Assembly (NCBI GenBank): GCA_022340245.1
Contig: JAJDOI010000097.1
Location: 1 to 36,091, forward strand
Length of the DNA stretch: 36,091 nt
Reading direction: 5' to 3'
From: Thiogranum sp.
GTDB taxonomy: Bacteria; Pseudomonadota; Gammaproteobacteria; DSM-19610
A model generated the notes under the pieces. The model saw only the letters and a program-made list of their open reading frames with translations. It did not search any database and was not told where the DNA came from. Below, in pieces: positions 23,893-32,041 of this stretch; position 1 is the stretch's first letter, and every line of letters starts with the position of its first letter. A program made the position numbers and the translations under genes.

Positions 23893-24863
23893 CCGTTATC
23901 CCTCGCTGTATCGGACGATGTCTCGAGTTTCTGAATCACACCCCTGAGATCGGCGCTCAACGGCGCGCTGACTTCGATTGCCCGCTGGCGTTCGGTGTCT
24001 TCGAACGCCAGATAGTGGGCGTGCAGGAACAGGCGTTTCAGCCCGAGTTCGCGCAGCCGCCGGTTGAACCGCGGATCACCATATTTTTCGTCGCCGGCCA
24101 GCGGATGTCCGGCGTGCGCGGCGTGCACCCGGATCTGGTGGGTACGGCCCGTGCCGAGGTCGGCTTCCATCAGGCTCGCGCCGGCGTAGCTTTCCAGGTG
24201 GCGGAAGCGCGTCAGTGCCGCCTTGCCCTCGGGGTCCACCCGAACGATACGTTCCCCGCCGCTGAGCTGGTTCTTTTTCAGCGGCGCGTCCACTTTCCAG
24301 GGGCCTTGGTGCCAGTCACCCATCGCCAGCAGCAGGTAGCGCTTGCGCACCGCGCCGCTGCGTAACAGGTCGTGCAGGCTGCGTAGTTCGCTGCGTTTCT
24401 TCGCAATCATCAGGCAGCCCGAGGTTTCGCGGTCGAGCCGGTGCACCAGCTCCAGGTATGGCGCCTGCGGGCGCAGCGCGCGCAAGCCCTCGATCACGCC
24501 ATAGTCGAGGCCGCTGCCGCCGTGCACCGCGATACCGGCGGGCTTGTCCAGCACCAGCAAGCGCTCATCTTCGTAAATCACCGCGTCGGCAAGACGCTGG
24601 AGCACCGCCCCCGGCGGCGGCGCGCCGGCAGGCGATTCGGCAACCCGGACCGGCGGAATACGCACCTGGTCGCCGCTCTGGAGGCGGTATTCCGGGCCGA
24701 TCCGACCCTTGTTGACCCGCACTTCCCCCTTGCGCAGCAGCCGGTAAACGCGGCTCTTCGGCACACCCTTGAGGATCCTCAGCAAGAAGTTGTCGATCCG
24801 TTGACCGGCCTGCTCGGCCGAGATATCCAGCCACTGCACGGCTGGTTTAGCCCCGTTTTCCAT
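23889..24863 (-). CDS. rluC: 23S rRNA pseudouridine synthase RluC
   Basis: 324 residues. An S4 RNA-binding domain (DNFLLRILKGVPKSRVYRLL, then RKGEVRVNKGRIGP) precedes the RluA-family catalytic core. The conserved HRLDRETSGCLMIAKK supplies the catalytic aspartate. GRTHQIRVHAAHAGHPLAGD and EKYGDPRFN follow. RluC converts three uridines of 23S rRNA to pseudouridine. It is divergent from rne, as in many gammaproteobacteria. No Shine-Dalgarno precedes the ATG, and a -10-like TAGAAT lies only 9 nt upstream. Confidence 0.94.
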   Translation of the reverse strand: MENGAKPAVQWLDISAEQAGQRIDNFLLRILKGVPKSRVYRLLRKGEVRVNKGRIGPEYRLQSGDQVRIPPVRVAESPAGAPPPGAVLQRLADAVIYEDERLLVLDKPAGIAVHGGSGLDYGVIEGLRALRPQAPYLELVHRLDRETSGCLMIAKKRSELRSLHDLLRSGAVRKRYLLLAMGDWHQGPWKVDAPLKKNQLSGGERIVRVDPEGKAALTRFRHLESYAGASLMEADLGTGRTHQIRVHAAHAGHPLAGDEKYGDPRFNRRLRELGLKRLFLHAHYLAFEDTERQRAIEVSAPLSADLRGVIQKLETSSDTARDNG

Positions 24864-24966
24864 GGGCGCGGATTCTAGCAGCCCAGCCGCCGGACTGCTC
24901 AGAAAAACGTGCTATTACCCTCCCAGAACAGCGGGTTTGTCAGGTTTCGGAAGGGCTTATAAGCAT

Positions 24967-24995
24967 TTGATATAACGGCATTGTGTTGATATAGT
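24967..24995 (+). promoter_or_regulatory. Near-consensus sigma70 promoter of rne
   Basis: The -35 hexamer is TTGATA (24967-24972, 5 of 6) and the -10 is TATAGT (24990-24995, 5 of 6), separated by exactly 17 nt. Transcription should begin near 25002, giving a leader of about 328 nt. It lies in the divergent rluC-rne gap. Confidence 0.75.
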
Positions 24996-25001
24996 CTGCC
25001 A

Positions 25002-25329
25002 GTCGACCCAATCCCTTACGGAAGCTGCCTGGCAGCCGGGAGTGTCGGTAATAACCCGTTTTCGTTTCCGCTGTGTCGGGCCCGGGAAGGCCGGACACAG
25101 GGATCGAGCAGAGACCTGACGGTTTCTATGTCTACGCCTATAAATGAACAAGTGATTGCTCCTGTGTCCTTAACGATCGTTTTGATGATTGAACTGGTAT
25201 TTGGACTGAGAGTCCGGGGACTCCCCCGGCAATCCGGCGCCCTGTCCGAAGTGCGCCGCCCTCAGCCCGTGCCGGTACGCATCGTCAGCCGCTCGTCGGG
25301 TGTGGTCGAGCGCATGAGAGATAAATGCA
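25002..25329 (+). promoter_or_regulatory. Long structured rne 5' leader
   Basis: No gene is supportable between the predicted start site and the rne ATG. The leader can fold into several hairpins: GCTGC-CTG-GCAGC (25024-25036), a 12-bp stem at 25071-25100, and CCGGGG-ACTC-CCCCGG (25214-25229), the last overlapping an alternative stem GGACT-GAG-AGTCC (25203-25215). An AT-rich unpaired-looking section lies around 25128-25200. In E. coli, RNase E cuts its own long 5' UTR to autoregulate. The same role is inferred here from length and position, not from sequence identity. Confidence 0.6.
25071..25100 (+). other. Strong hairpin in rne leader
   Basis: CTGTGTCGGGCC pairs with GGCCGGACACAG over 12 positions with one mismatch, and the loop is CGGGAA. 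It is the most stable-looking element of the leader and a candidate counterpart of the RNase E-sensing hairpin of enteric rne mRNA. Confidence 0.6.
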
Positions 25330-27744
25330 ATGAAACGTATGCTCATAAACGCCACGCAGCCCGAAGAGCTGCGTGTCGCCCTGGTCGATGGCCAGAAACT
25401 CTACGACCTCGATATTGAGGTACCCTCCAGAGGCCAGAAAAAGTCCAACGTCTACAAGGGAAAAATCACCCGCGTCGAGCCCAGCCTCGAGGCGGCCTTT
25501 GTGGATTACGGCGCCGAACGGCATGGTTTCCTGCCACTGAAAGAGGTCGCCCGCGGCTATTTTAAGGCCGGTGCCGGCGAAAGCGGCCGCGTGACCATCA
25601 AGGAAGCGCTGCGTGAGGGCCAGGAAGTCATCGTCCAGGTCGAAAAGGAAGAACGCGGCAACAAGGGCGCGGCGCTGACCACCTTCATCAGCCTCGCCGG
25701 ACGCTACCTGGTCCTGATGCCCAACAACCCGCGTGCCGGCGGTGTGTCGCGGCGCATCGAAGGCGATGATCGCAACGTCATTCGCGATGCCATGGCGGAG
25801 CTGGAATACCCCGCTGATATGGGACTGATCGTGCGTACCGCGGGCGTCGGCCGCCAGGCCGAGGAACTGCAGTGGGACCTCGACTACCTGTTGCAGCTCT
25901 GGGAATCCATCTCCCGGGCTGCTGGCGAGGGCGCGGCGCCCTTTCTCATTTACCAGGAAAGCAATGTCATCATTCGTGCACTGCGTGACCACCTGCGCAG
26001 TGACATCGGCGAAATTCTGGTCGATGACGCCGAGGTCTATGAACGGGCTATCGAGTTCATGACCCAGGTGATGCCGCATAACCTCAAGAAACTGAAGCGC
26101 TACGACGACCCGGTACCGCTGTTTTCCCGTTACCAGATCGAAAGCCAGATCGAGTCGGCGTTTCAGCGCGAAGTCACCCTGCCCTCGGGCGGCGCCATCG
26201 TCATCGATCACACCGAGGCGCTGTTGTCGATCGATATCAACTCGGCGCGCGCCACCAAGGGCAGCGACATCGAGGAAACGGCTCTCAATACCAACCTGGA
26301 GGCGGCCGACGAAGTTGCCCGCCAGCTGCGCCTGCGCGATCTGGGCGGGCTGATCGTGATCGACTTTATCGATATGCAGCCGACCAAGCACCAGCGCGAG
26401 GTCGAGAACCGTTTGCGCGATGCCCTGAAGGTCGACCGCGCCCGCGTGCAGCTGGGCCGCATATCGCGGTTCGGGCTGTTGGAAATGTCGCGCCAGCGGC
26501 TGCGTCCGTCGCTGGGCGAATCCAGCCAGATCGTCTGCCCCCGCTGCAAGGGCCAAGGCACGGTGCGTGGCGTGGAATCGCTCGCGCTGTCGATCCTGCG
26601 CATCATCGAAGAAGAAGCGATGAAAGATAAGACCGGGCGGGTGATCGCCCGTGTGCCGGTCGCGGTCGGCACCTACCTGTTGAACGAAAAGCGCGAAATT
26701 CTGGTAACCCTGGAACAGCGCCACAAGCTGGATGTCACCCTGATTCCGACGCCGAGCCTGGAAACGCCGCACTACGAGATCAGGCGCGTGCGCAGCGACG
26801 AGCTGGAGGGCGAGGATGGCGCTGTCAGTCACGAGATGCTCAGCGAGGACGAAGGTGAGGCGGAACTGGAACAACACCTGGTTGCCGCCAAGCCTGTCGA
26901 ACTGGAAAAACCCGCGGTCCAGCGGCTGGCACCCGCAGCACCCGCACCGGTTATTGTGCGCGAGCCGGCCGTGACCGCACAGACGCCCGGGCTGTTGCGG
27001 CGGATGTGGACCAGCCTGTTCGGCAGCGGCGTTGAAGTCGTGAGCGAAACGCCGGAAAAATCCGAGCAGCCGCCGCGCCGCGCGCGCGATAGCGGTACCG
27101 GTGGCCGCGGTGCCCGCAATCGCGCCGGCGGCAGCCGGCGCCGAGGTGGTCAGCCGGCACGTCGCAGTGAAGGTGGTCAGCAGCAGCGTGATGCGTCCAC
27201 CTCGAAGCGTCGTCCGCAACCGAGCGGCGCACCGGAAGCGAAAGACAAGAAGGACACTGCCACCGAAGCGTCCACGGACAAACGCCAGCCACAACAGCCG
27301 CAGGAACAGCCACAACAGCCGCAGGAACAGCCGGATCAGCAGCCCGACAAAACGTCGGCTGCCAAGGGTGGTCAGGGACGCAGCGGCAATCGCCGTGGCC
27401 GCCGCGGCGGGCGCCGTCGTTCGAGCCAGCGGCGCGACAGCGAGCAGGCGGCAGGTGCACCACCGGCGGCCAATGCCACCGAGTCCGGCGCCAGTGCGCC
27501 CGCGGCGCAAAGCGACACGAAAGCGGATAGCGCCGGTTCCCCTGCCCCGCAGGAGAGCAAGGTGACACCGCTGCAGGCACCGCCCGCGACGAAACCCGCG
27601 GCGCCCGCAGCCGTGGCGGCGGACAAACCGAACCCGCCCGAGGCTGCCAAACCGAAGCCCGCGGAGAGCTCGGCGAAACCCGAAGGCGCGCAGAGCACGC
27701 CACCGGCCGGCGACAGCAAACCCGCAGCCATCGGTGACGAGTAG
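25330..27744 (+). CDS. rne: Ribonuclease E
   Basis: 804 residues. The essential endonuclease initiates mRNA decay and matures rRNA and tRNA. The N-terminus [20 protein letters not shown] opens the catalytic half, followed by an S1 domain (about 35-120). Catalytic D302 lies in [12 protein letters not shown], with a second Asp in VIDFIDM, and the zinc link is C403-P-R-C406. A membrane-targeting amphipathic helix, [13 protein letters not shown], is at 553-565. Arginine-rich RNA-binding segments follow ([16 protein letters not shown] and [16 protein letters not shown]), then an Ala/Pro/Lys tail. It is shorter than the 1061-residue E. coli enzyme; the classical enolase and PNPase sites are not obvious. 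The ATG has a modest GAGAG upstream. Confidence 0.96.
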   Translation: MKRMLINATQPEELRVALVDGQKLYDLDIEVPSRGQKKSNVYKGKITRVEPSLEAAFVDYGAERHGFLPLKEVARGYFKAGAGESGRVTIKEALREGQEVIVQVEKEERGNKGAALTTFISLAGRYLVLMPNNPRAGGVSRRIEGDDRNVIRDAMAELEYPADMGLIVRTAGVGRQAEELQWDLDYLLQLWESISRAAGEGAAPFLIYQESNVIIRALRDHLRSDIGEILVDDAEVYERAIEFMTQVMPHNLKKLKRYDDPVPLFSRYQIESQIESAFQREVTLPSGGAIVIDHTEALLSIDINSARATKGSDIEETALNTNLEAADEVARQLRLRDLGGLIVIDFIDMQPTKHQREVENRLRDALKVDRARVQLGRISRFGLLEMSRQRLRPSLGESSQIVCPRCKGQGTVRGVESLALSILRIIEEEAMKDKTGRVIARVPVAVGTYLLNEKREILVTLEQRHKLDVTLIPTPSLETPHYEIRRVRSDELEGEDGAVSHEMLSEDEGEAELEQHLVAAKPVELEKPAVQRLAPAAPAPVIVREPAVTAQTPGLLRRMWTSLFGSGVEVVSETPEKSEQPPRRARDSGTGGRGARNRAGGSRRRGGQPARRSEGGQQQRDASTSKRRPQPSGAPEAKDKKDTATEASTDKRQPQQPQEQPQQPQEQPDQQPDKTSAAKGGQGRSGNRRGRRGGRRRSSQRRDSEQAAGAPPAANATESGASAPAAQSDTKADSAGSPAPQESKVTPLQAPPATKPAAPAAVAADKPNPPEAAKPKPAESSAKPEGAQSTPPAGDSKPAAIGDE
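27289..27330 (+). repeat. Perfect 21-bp tandem duplication inside rne
   Basis: The 21-bp unit beginning CCACAACAGCCG occurs twice in a row, encoding PQQPQEQ twice (residues 654-667) in the unstructured C-terminal half. The in-frame unit keeps the reading frame. It is a candidate slipped-strand polymorphism. Confidence 0.85.
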
Positions 27745-27756
27745 CGTGTAAGCCCC

Positions 27757-28044
27757 ATGATGCCGCGCCGTCTGAGTCATTGGTTACTCGCAGCGCTCCT
27801 GGTCATCGCCCAGGCGGCGCTGCTGATTCACCAGTCGGATGTCGACGCCCACGCCCACGGCGAGCATTGCCCGGTCTGCCTGCTGGTTCACGGCCTCGAC
27901 AATGCCGTCCCCAGCCAGTTTGTCCTGCGTGTCGACAAGCTCGACCCGCCCGTATTTATCATCGCCGGTGCACGCGTCAGTGCCCCGCAAACCGCGAGCT
28001 ACTACCGCACACGCGCACCACCGCTTTACGCACCCCATAGCTGA
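27757..28044 (+). CDS. Small DUF2946-like periplasmic protein, probable zinc chaperone
   Basis: 95 residues. A signal peptide or membrane helix (LSHWLLAALLVIAQAALLIH) is followed by a cysteine/histidine-rich motif, DAHAHGEHCPVCLLVHGLDN, as in DUF2946-like proteins and the small proteins often annotated as zinc chaperones of ABC zinc uptake systems. It probably binds Zn or another metal in the periplasm; this is an inference from motif and neighbours. It starts only 12 nt after the rne stop, with a weak ribosome binding site and no visible promoter in the gap, and is followed by an outer-membrane protein, a metal-binding protein and a permease. Confidence 0.75.
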   Translation: MMPRRLSHWLLAALLVIAQAALLIHQSDVDAHAHGEHCPVCLLVHGLDNAVPSQFVLRVDKLDPPVFIIAGARVSAPQTASYYRTRAPPLYAPHS

Positions 28045-28064
28045 TTGTCTTTCCGATCCCTTGT

Positions 28065-28088
28065 GGCACGGCCGTATGGCGCCGTGCC
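28065..28088 (+). other. Strong hairpin between zinc-chaperone and OMP genes
   Basis: GGCACGGC (28065-28072) and GCCGTGCC (28081-28088) form a perfect 8-bp stem with an 8-nt loop in the 64-nt gap. It could be an mRNA processing or stability element. It lacks a U-tract, and it does not resemble the AT-rich Zur box. Confidence 0.5.
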
Positions 28089-28108
28089 CGGTCTATGGAG
28101 TGTGTGTT

Positions 28109-29503
28109 ATGTCCCGATCCATTACTGCGACACTGGCCTGCCTGGGCCTGTGTCTACCGCTGCCGGTGCTGGCCGCATCCGGCGACGAGCTGAACCAGAT
28201 CCGTCAACAGATGGAAACCCTGAAACGTGCCTATGAAACCCAGATCAAGGCCCTCGAGGAGCGGCTGCAAAAAGCCGAATCGCTGGCCGAGGAAAACCGT
28301 GCCGGCCTGAACGAGGTGGCCAACGCGCCACCGGCCGACAGTGGCGGCGACCAGTCGAGCGCCAATGCCTTCAACCCGGCCATTTCGGTCATACTGCAGG
28401 GCGCCGCGAACAGCTATTCGCAGAACCCGGATGACTACGCCCTGCCCGGGTTCCAGCTGGGCGACGAAGCCGGTCTGCCCAGCGAAGGTCTCACCCTGGA
28501 TGAAACGGAAATCACCGCGTCGGCCAATATCGATCCGATGTTCTATGCACAAAGCACCTTCAGTTTCAGTGACGGAAACGTCAATGTTGAAGAGGCCTAC
28601 GGCGACACTCTGGCACTACCGGCCGGTTTCGGCATGCGCTTTGGGCGCTTCTACTCCGGGATCGGTTATCTGAATCAGATCCACTCGCACGCCTGGGATT
28701 TTCACGATTCGCCGCTGGCCTACCGCGCCTTTCTCGGTGGCCAGTACGGTGACGACGGTGTGCGCGTGACCTGGACCGCACCGACCGATCTTTACATGAT
28801 GTTCGGCGCCGAAACCCTCGCCGGCAATAACTTTCCCGGCGGTGAATCGCAAAGTGTCACGGGTGATGTACAGACGCTGTTTGCAAAATTCGGTGGCGAT
28901 GTCGGTGCCAGCTGGGCCTGGCAGGCCGGGTTATCTGCGCTGCTGGCAAATGCCAACAACAGGAGCACCGACAATGCCGCCAGCGGCGCCAACACGGTGT
29001 TCAACGGTGACTCCGATCTGTACGGTGCGGACGTCGTCTGGAAATGGTCGCCCAATGGTAACCCGCAAATTCACAATCTTATCCTGCGCGGCGAATACTT
29101 CTACCGCGACGAGTCCGGCAAGGTGAATGTGAGCGACGGCAGCAACGACGGCTTGTTGAAGTACAACGGTGACCAGACGGGCTGGTATGCCCAGGCGGTG
29201 TACCAGTTCATGCCACAGTGGCGCTTCGGCACCCGCTATGACCGGCTGACATCGGACAATCATCTGAATGTCGTCAGTCTGGGCGGCTTCGCCGACGCGA
29301 ATGCCCTCATCCAGGACTCCGGGCTCGCTGACGACGGCCACGATCCGCATCGCTGGAGCGCCATGCTCGACTGGAGTCCCAGTGAGTTCAGCCGGCTGCG
29401 CGCCCAGTATAACCGCGACAACTCGCGTCTCAACGGCACCGACAACCAGTGGACGCTGCAATACATCCTGAGCATGGGCAGCCACGGCGCCCACCTGTTC
29501 TAG
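28109..29503 (+). CDS. Outer-membrane porin-like protein of metal-uptake operon
   Basis: 464 residues from ATG 28109 (GGAG 8 nt upstream). A signal peptide (TATLACLGLCLPLPVLAASG) is followed by a coiled-coil segment (about 24-65, with QQMETLKRAYETQIKALEER), then a long barrel-like region with alternating strands such as MFYAQSTFSFSDGNVNVEEA. The C-terminus ends in LF, the terminal phenylalanine of BAM-inserted barrels. The layout of coiled coil plus barrel resembles porins of the OprP/O type. No TonB box or plug domain is evident. It probably allows zinc or a zinc complex across the outer membrane; the assignment is from context. Confidence 0.75.
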   Translation: MSRSITATLACLGLCLPLPVLAASGDELNQIRQQMETLKRAYETQIKALEERLQKAESLAEENRAGLNEVANAPPADSGGDQSSANAFNPAISVILQGAANSYSQNPDDYALPGFQLGDEAGLPSEGLTLDETEITASANIDPMFYAQSTFSFSDGNVNVEEAYGDTLALPAGFGMRFGRFYSGIGYLNQIHSHAWDFHDSPLAYRAFLGGQYGDDGVRVTWTAPTDLYMMFGAETLAGNNFPGGESQSVTGDVQTLFAKFGGDVGASWAWQAGLSALLANANNRSTDNAASGANTVFNGDSDLYGADVVWKWSPNGNPQIHNLILRGEYFYRDESGKVNVSDGSNDGLLKYNGDQTGWYAQAVYQFMPQWRFGTRYDRLTSDNHLNVVSLGGFADANALIQDSGLADDGHDPHRWSAMLDWSPSEFSRLRAQYNRDNSRLNGTDNQWTLQYILSMGSHGAHLF

Positions 29504-29516
29504 TAAGGAGATAACA

Positions 29517-30425
29517 ATGAATCACAAACATCTGTATGCCGCGTCGCTGTTTGTCTTTACGCTACTGTCCCCTCCCCTGCAGGCCGCTCTGCGGATTCTC
29601 GCCTGCGAGCCCGAATGGGGCGCCCTGGCACAGGAACTCGGCGGCGACGACGTCAGCGTTTATACAGCCACCACGGCTCACCAGGATCCGCACCACATCC
29701 AGGCGCGGCCCAGCCTGATCGCCCAGGCCAGACGTGCCGACCTGGTGGTGTGCACCGGCGCGGAACTCGAAATCGGCTGGTTGCCGCTGGTGTTGCGCCG
29801 GGCAGGTAATCCGAAGATACAGACCGGCACCACAGGCTATTTCGCCGCGACCGACTTCGTTGCGTTACTGGAAAAACCGCAACGGCTGGACCGTGCGGAG
29901 GGAGACGTGCACGCCGCGGGCAATCCGCATATCCAGCTCGACCCGCACAATATCCTGCGGGTGGCGCAGGCACTGGGCCCGCGGCTAGCCGAACTGGACA
30001 GCCAGCATGCCGATCAGTATGCACAGCGACTGAAAGATTTCAGTCAGCGCTGGCAGGCAGCCATGGGTCGCTGGGAAACGCAGGCTGAACCGTTGAAGGG
30101 TATGCCCATTGTCGTCTACCACCGTGCCTGGACGTACCTCAACCACTGGCTGGGTCTCGACCAGTTGGCCGAACTCGAACCCAGACCCGGGGTGCCGCCT
30201 ACCAGTTCCCACCTCGCCGAAGTGCTGGATAAAATGAAGGCGCAGCCGGCGCGGGCAGTGATTCGCGCTCCCTACCAGGATCAGCGGCCGGTCCAATGGC
30301 TGCATGACCATACCGGGATCGCGATGCTGGAACTGCCGTTTACCGTCGGTGGCAATGCGCAGGCCGGTGACCTGTTCGGCCTGTTTGACTCAACCGTGCA
30401 GATGCTGCTTGGAGTACAACCGTGA
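29517..30425 (+). CDS. Metal ABC transporter substrate-binding protein (ZnuA-like)
   Basis: 302 residues with a Sec signal peptide (ASLFVFTLLSPPLQA). It is a cluster A-I periplasmic metal-binding protein. The conserved metal-site residues are visible: H59 in DPHH, H138 in GNPHIQLDP and H202 in VVYHRAWTY. It lacks the long His/Asp-rich loop found in enteric ZnuA, and the second site is more like the Mn/Zn group, so metal specificity is not certain. The start has a near-perfect Shine-Dalgarno (AAGGAG, 6 nt). Its stop overlaps the permease start (GTGA). Confidence 0.88.
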   Translation: MNHKHLYAASLFVFTLLSPPLQAALRILACEPEWGALAQELGGDDVSVYTATTAHQDPHHIQARPSLIAQARRADLVVCTGAELEIGWLPLVLRRAGNPKIQTGTTGYFAATDFVALLEKPQRLDRAEGDVHAAGNPHIQLDPHNILRVAQALGPRLAELDSQHADQYAQRLKDFSQRWQAAMGRWETQAEPLKGMPIVVYHRAWTYLNHWLGLDQLAELEPRPGVPPTSSHLAEVLDKMKAQPARAVIRAPYQDQRPVQWLHDHTGIAMLELPFTVGGNAQAGDLFGLFDSTVQMLLGVQP

Positions 30426-31213
30426 ACCTCGACGGCCTCGACCCGGTCATCCTTGCCCCGGCGCTGGCCGCGGGGGCACTGGTGATTGCGACCCACGTGC
30501 CGCTCGGCCAGCAGGTGCTGAAGCGCGGCATTATCTTTATCGACCTCGCTATCGCGCAGATTGCCGGCCTGGGTGTCCTGCTGGCGACGGTGCTGGGGTT
30601 TGAAGACAGTGGCTGGGGAATCCAGATAACCGCGTTTTCCGCGGCGCTGGTCGGCGCCTTTGGGCTCTATCAGTGCGAACGCCGCTGGCCGGAAACGCTG
30701 GAAGCGGTCATCGGCAGCGCCTTCGTCCTGGCGGCAACCGCCGGGATCCTGCTGCTCGCCAACAACCCGCACGGTGGTGAACACCTGAAGGACCTGCTGG
30801 TCGGTCAGATTCTCTGGGTCGGTTTCGACCAGCTGCTGCCGGTGCTGGCTTTGTACGCGCTGGTGCTGGCGGTCTGGTTCGGCGTGGGCGTCGAACGGCG
30901 GCCGGTGCTGTTCTACGTGCTGTTTGCGTTGACGGTCACGGCGTCCGTTCAGCTGGTCGGGGTATATCTGGTGTTCGCCAGCCTGATCATCCCCGCGCTC
31001 GCGGCGCGCAGGCTGAGCATGCGTTGTCAGTCGCTGTTTGCCGGTTACTTCACCGGCATCCTGGGCTATACCATCGGTCTGGTGCTGTCGGCGTTGCTGG
31101 ATTTGCCCGCGGGTGCCGTGGTTGTCTGGTCGCTCAGCCTGTTCGGTCTGCTGGTGTCGTTTGCGGTCAAACGTGCTGCTGTTGACACGGACCTGTCGCC
31201 CGCAGACGCCTAG
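30422..31213 (+). CDS. Metal ABC transporter permease (ZnuB-like)
   Basis: 263 residues. It has about seven or eight hydrophobic helices with the ABC-3 family features: LAPALAAGALVIATHVPLGQ at the start, DLAIAQIAGLGVLLATVLG, and VGVYLVFASLIIPALAARRL. This fits the inner-membrane subunit of zinc or manganese importers. Translation starts at a GTG overlapping the preceding stop. No ATP-binding (ZnuC) gene follows: the next gene is on the opposite strand and the stop codons overlap in a CTAG. The ATPase must come from elsewhere or the system is incomplete. Confidence 0.88.
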   Translation: MNLDGLDPVILAPALAAGALVIATHVPLGQQVLKRGIIFIDLAIAQIAGLGVLLATVLGFEDSGWGIQITAFSAALVGAFGLYQCERRWPETLEAVIGSAFVLAATAGILLLANNPHGGEHLKDLLVGQILWVGFDQLLPVLALYALVLAVWFGVGVERRPVLFYVLFALTVTASVQLVGVYLVFASLIIPALAARRLSMRCQSLFAGYFTGILGYTIGLVLSALLDLPAGAVVVWSLSLFGLLVSFAVKRAAVDTDLSPADA

Positions 31214-31698
31214 GAGCCCGCCGTTACTTTGCGGCGAATGTCCTCGATCAGCGCCCGGGCGCCCTCTTCCACGAGATCCAGCACCCGTTCGAATCCCTGC
31301 GGGCCGCCGTAGTAGGGGTCAGGCACGTCGTCGCGCACCGACGGACCGGCAAACTCCAGGAACAGGCGGACCTTACCCTGGTGTTCCTCGGGACAGATGG
31401 ACAGCAGGTCATCAAGGTTGCTGCTGTCCATCGCCAGGACATAGTCGAAGCGGGCGAAATCGGCGGCCTCGACGCGCCGCGCGCGCTGCCTGCTCAGGTC
31501 GATGCCGCGCTTCGCAGCCGCCTGGGTCGCGCGCGGGTCCGGCTGTTCACCGACGTGATAGGCGTGTGTGCCCGCCGAATCGATCTGCACCCGCCTGGCG
31601 AGCTCTGTCGCCGCGACCAGTGACTCGAATACACCCTGGGCCGTCGGGGAACGACAGATATTGCCCATGCATACAAACAATATTTTTACTTTCTGCAT
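31210..31698 (-). CDS. Low-molecular-weight protein tyrosine phosphatase
   Basis: 162 residues. The catalytic P-loop is C10-MGNIC-R16-S, and DVPDPYYGG near residue 129 supplies the general-acid aspartate. This is the family of Wzb/Etp-type phosphatases, which dephosphorylate tyrosine kinases, and arsenate reductase relatives; the position downstream of kdsB is conserved in gammaproteobacteria. The active site is complete. The ATG lacks a clear Shine-Dalgarno. Its substrate in this organism is unknown. Confidence 0.93.
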   Translation of the reverse strand: MQKVKILFVCMGNICRSPTAQGVFESLVAATELARRVQIDSAGTHAYHVGEQPDPRATQAAAKRGIDLSRQRARRVEAADFARFDYVLAMDSSNLDDLLSICPEEHQGKVRLFLEFAGPSVRDDVPDPYYGGPQGFERVLDLVEEGARALIEDIRRKVTAGS

Positions 31699-31755
31699 AT
31701 TTACAGCTGATATCTAAGCTTGATTCTTTCCCGGGTGCAGTTCAGAGTATGGTAC

Positions 31756-32007
31756 ATGGAAACCCGCCTGTTACAACAGTTGCGCTCCCTGATCGGCCGG
31801 TCCCTGGTGTACGGCGGGCATAGCTGCCAGATCATCGAGATTCTCGAGGGCGACAACGCCCTGGTGCTGCGCTGCGAGGACAGCGAACGTATCATCCAGG
31901 GTAACCAGTTCGGCGAAGCGACCCGGCGGGTTAAACGCCATCACACCTTGCCGCTGTTCGATGAACACCGGGCGCTGAACCCCATCATTGCGGCGTGGCT
32001 GGAATGA
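31756..32007 (+). CDS. Small conserved hypothetical protein
   Basis: 83 residues: LLQQLRSLIGRSLVYGGHSC, QIIEILEGDNALVLRCED and RRVKRHHTLPLFDEHRALNP. It looks like a compact beta-rich fold with no signal peptide. I do not recognise a family. ATG 31756 is chosen because it starts the globular sequence; its Shine-Dalgarno is poor, and in-frame GTG 31735 or TTG 31720 are alternatives. It lies on the strand opposite to its neighbours, convergent with kdsB and divergent from the phosphatase gene. Confidence 0.65.
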   Translation: METRLLQQLRSLIGRSLVYGGHSCQIIEILEGDNALVLRCEDSERIIQGNQFGEATRRVKRHHTLPLFDEHRALNPIIAAWLE

Positions 32008-32041
32008 TGCCGCCAGAACGGGCCGCGATGCGCACATCCTC

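Noticed and set aside
25128-25418. Hydrophobic upstream ORF in the rne leader overlapping the rne start
   Set aside because: No Shine-Dalgarno, the overlap is out of frame, and the tail is not protein-like. A translated leader peptide is not excluded.
27289-27330. Repeat as a CRISPR or mobile element
   Set aside because: Only two contiguous in-frame 21-bp units without spacers, inside the rne coding region.
25285-27780. 831-codon open frame antisense to rne
   Set aside because: Low-complexity Arg/Gly/Ala translation with no domain; it is a shadow of the rne codon pattern in GC-rich DNA.
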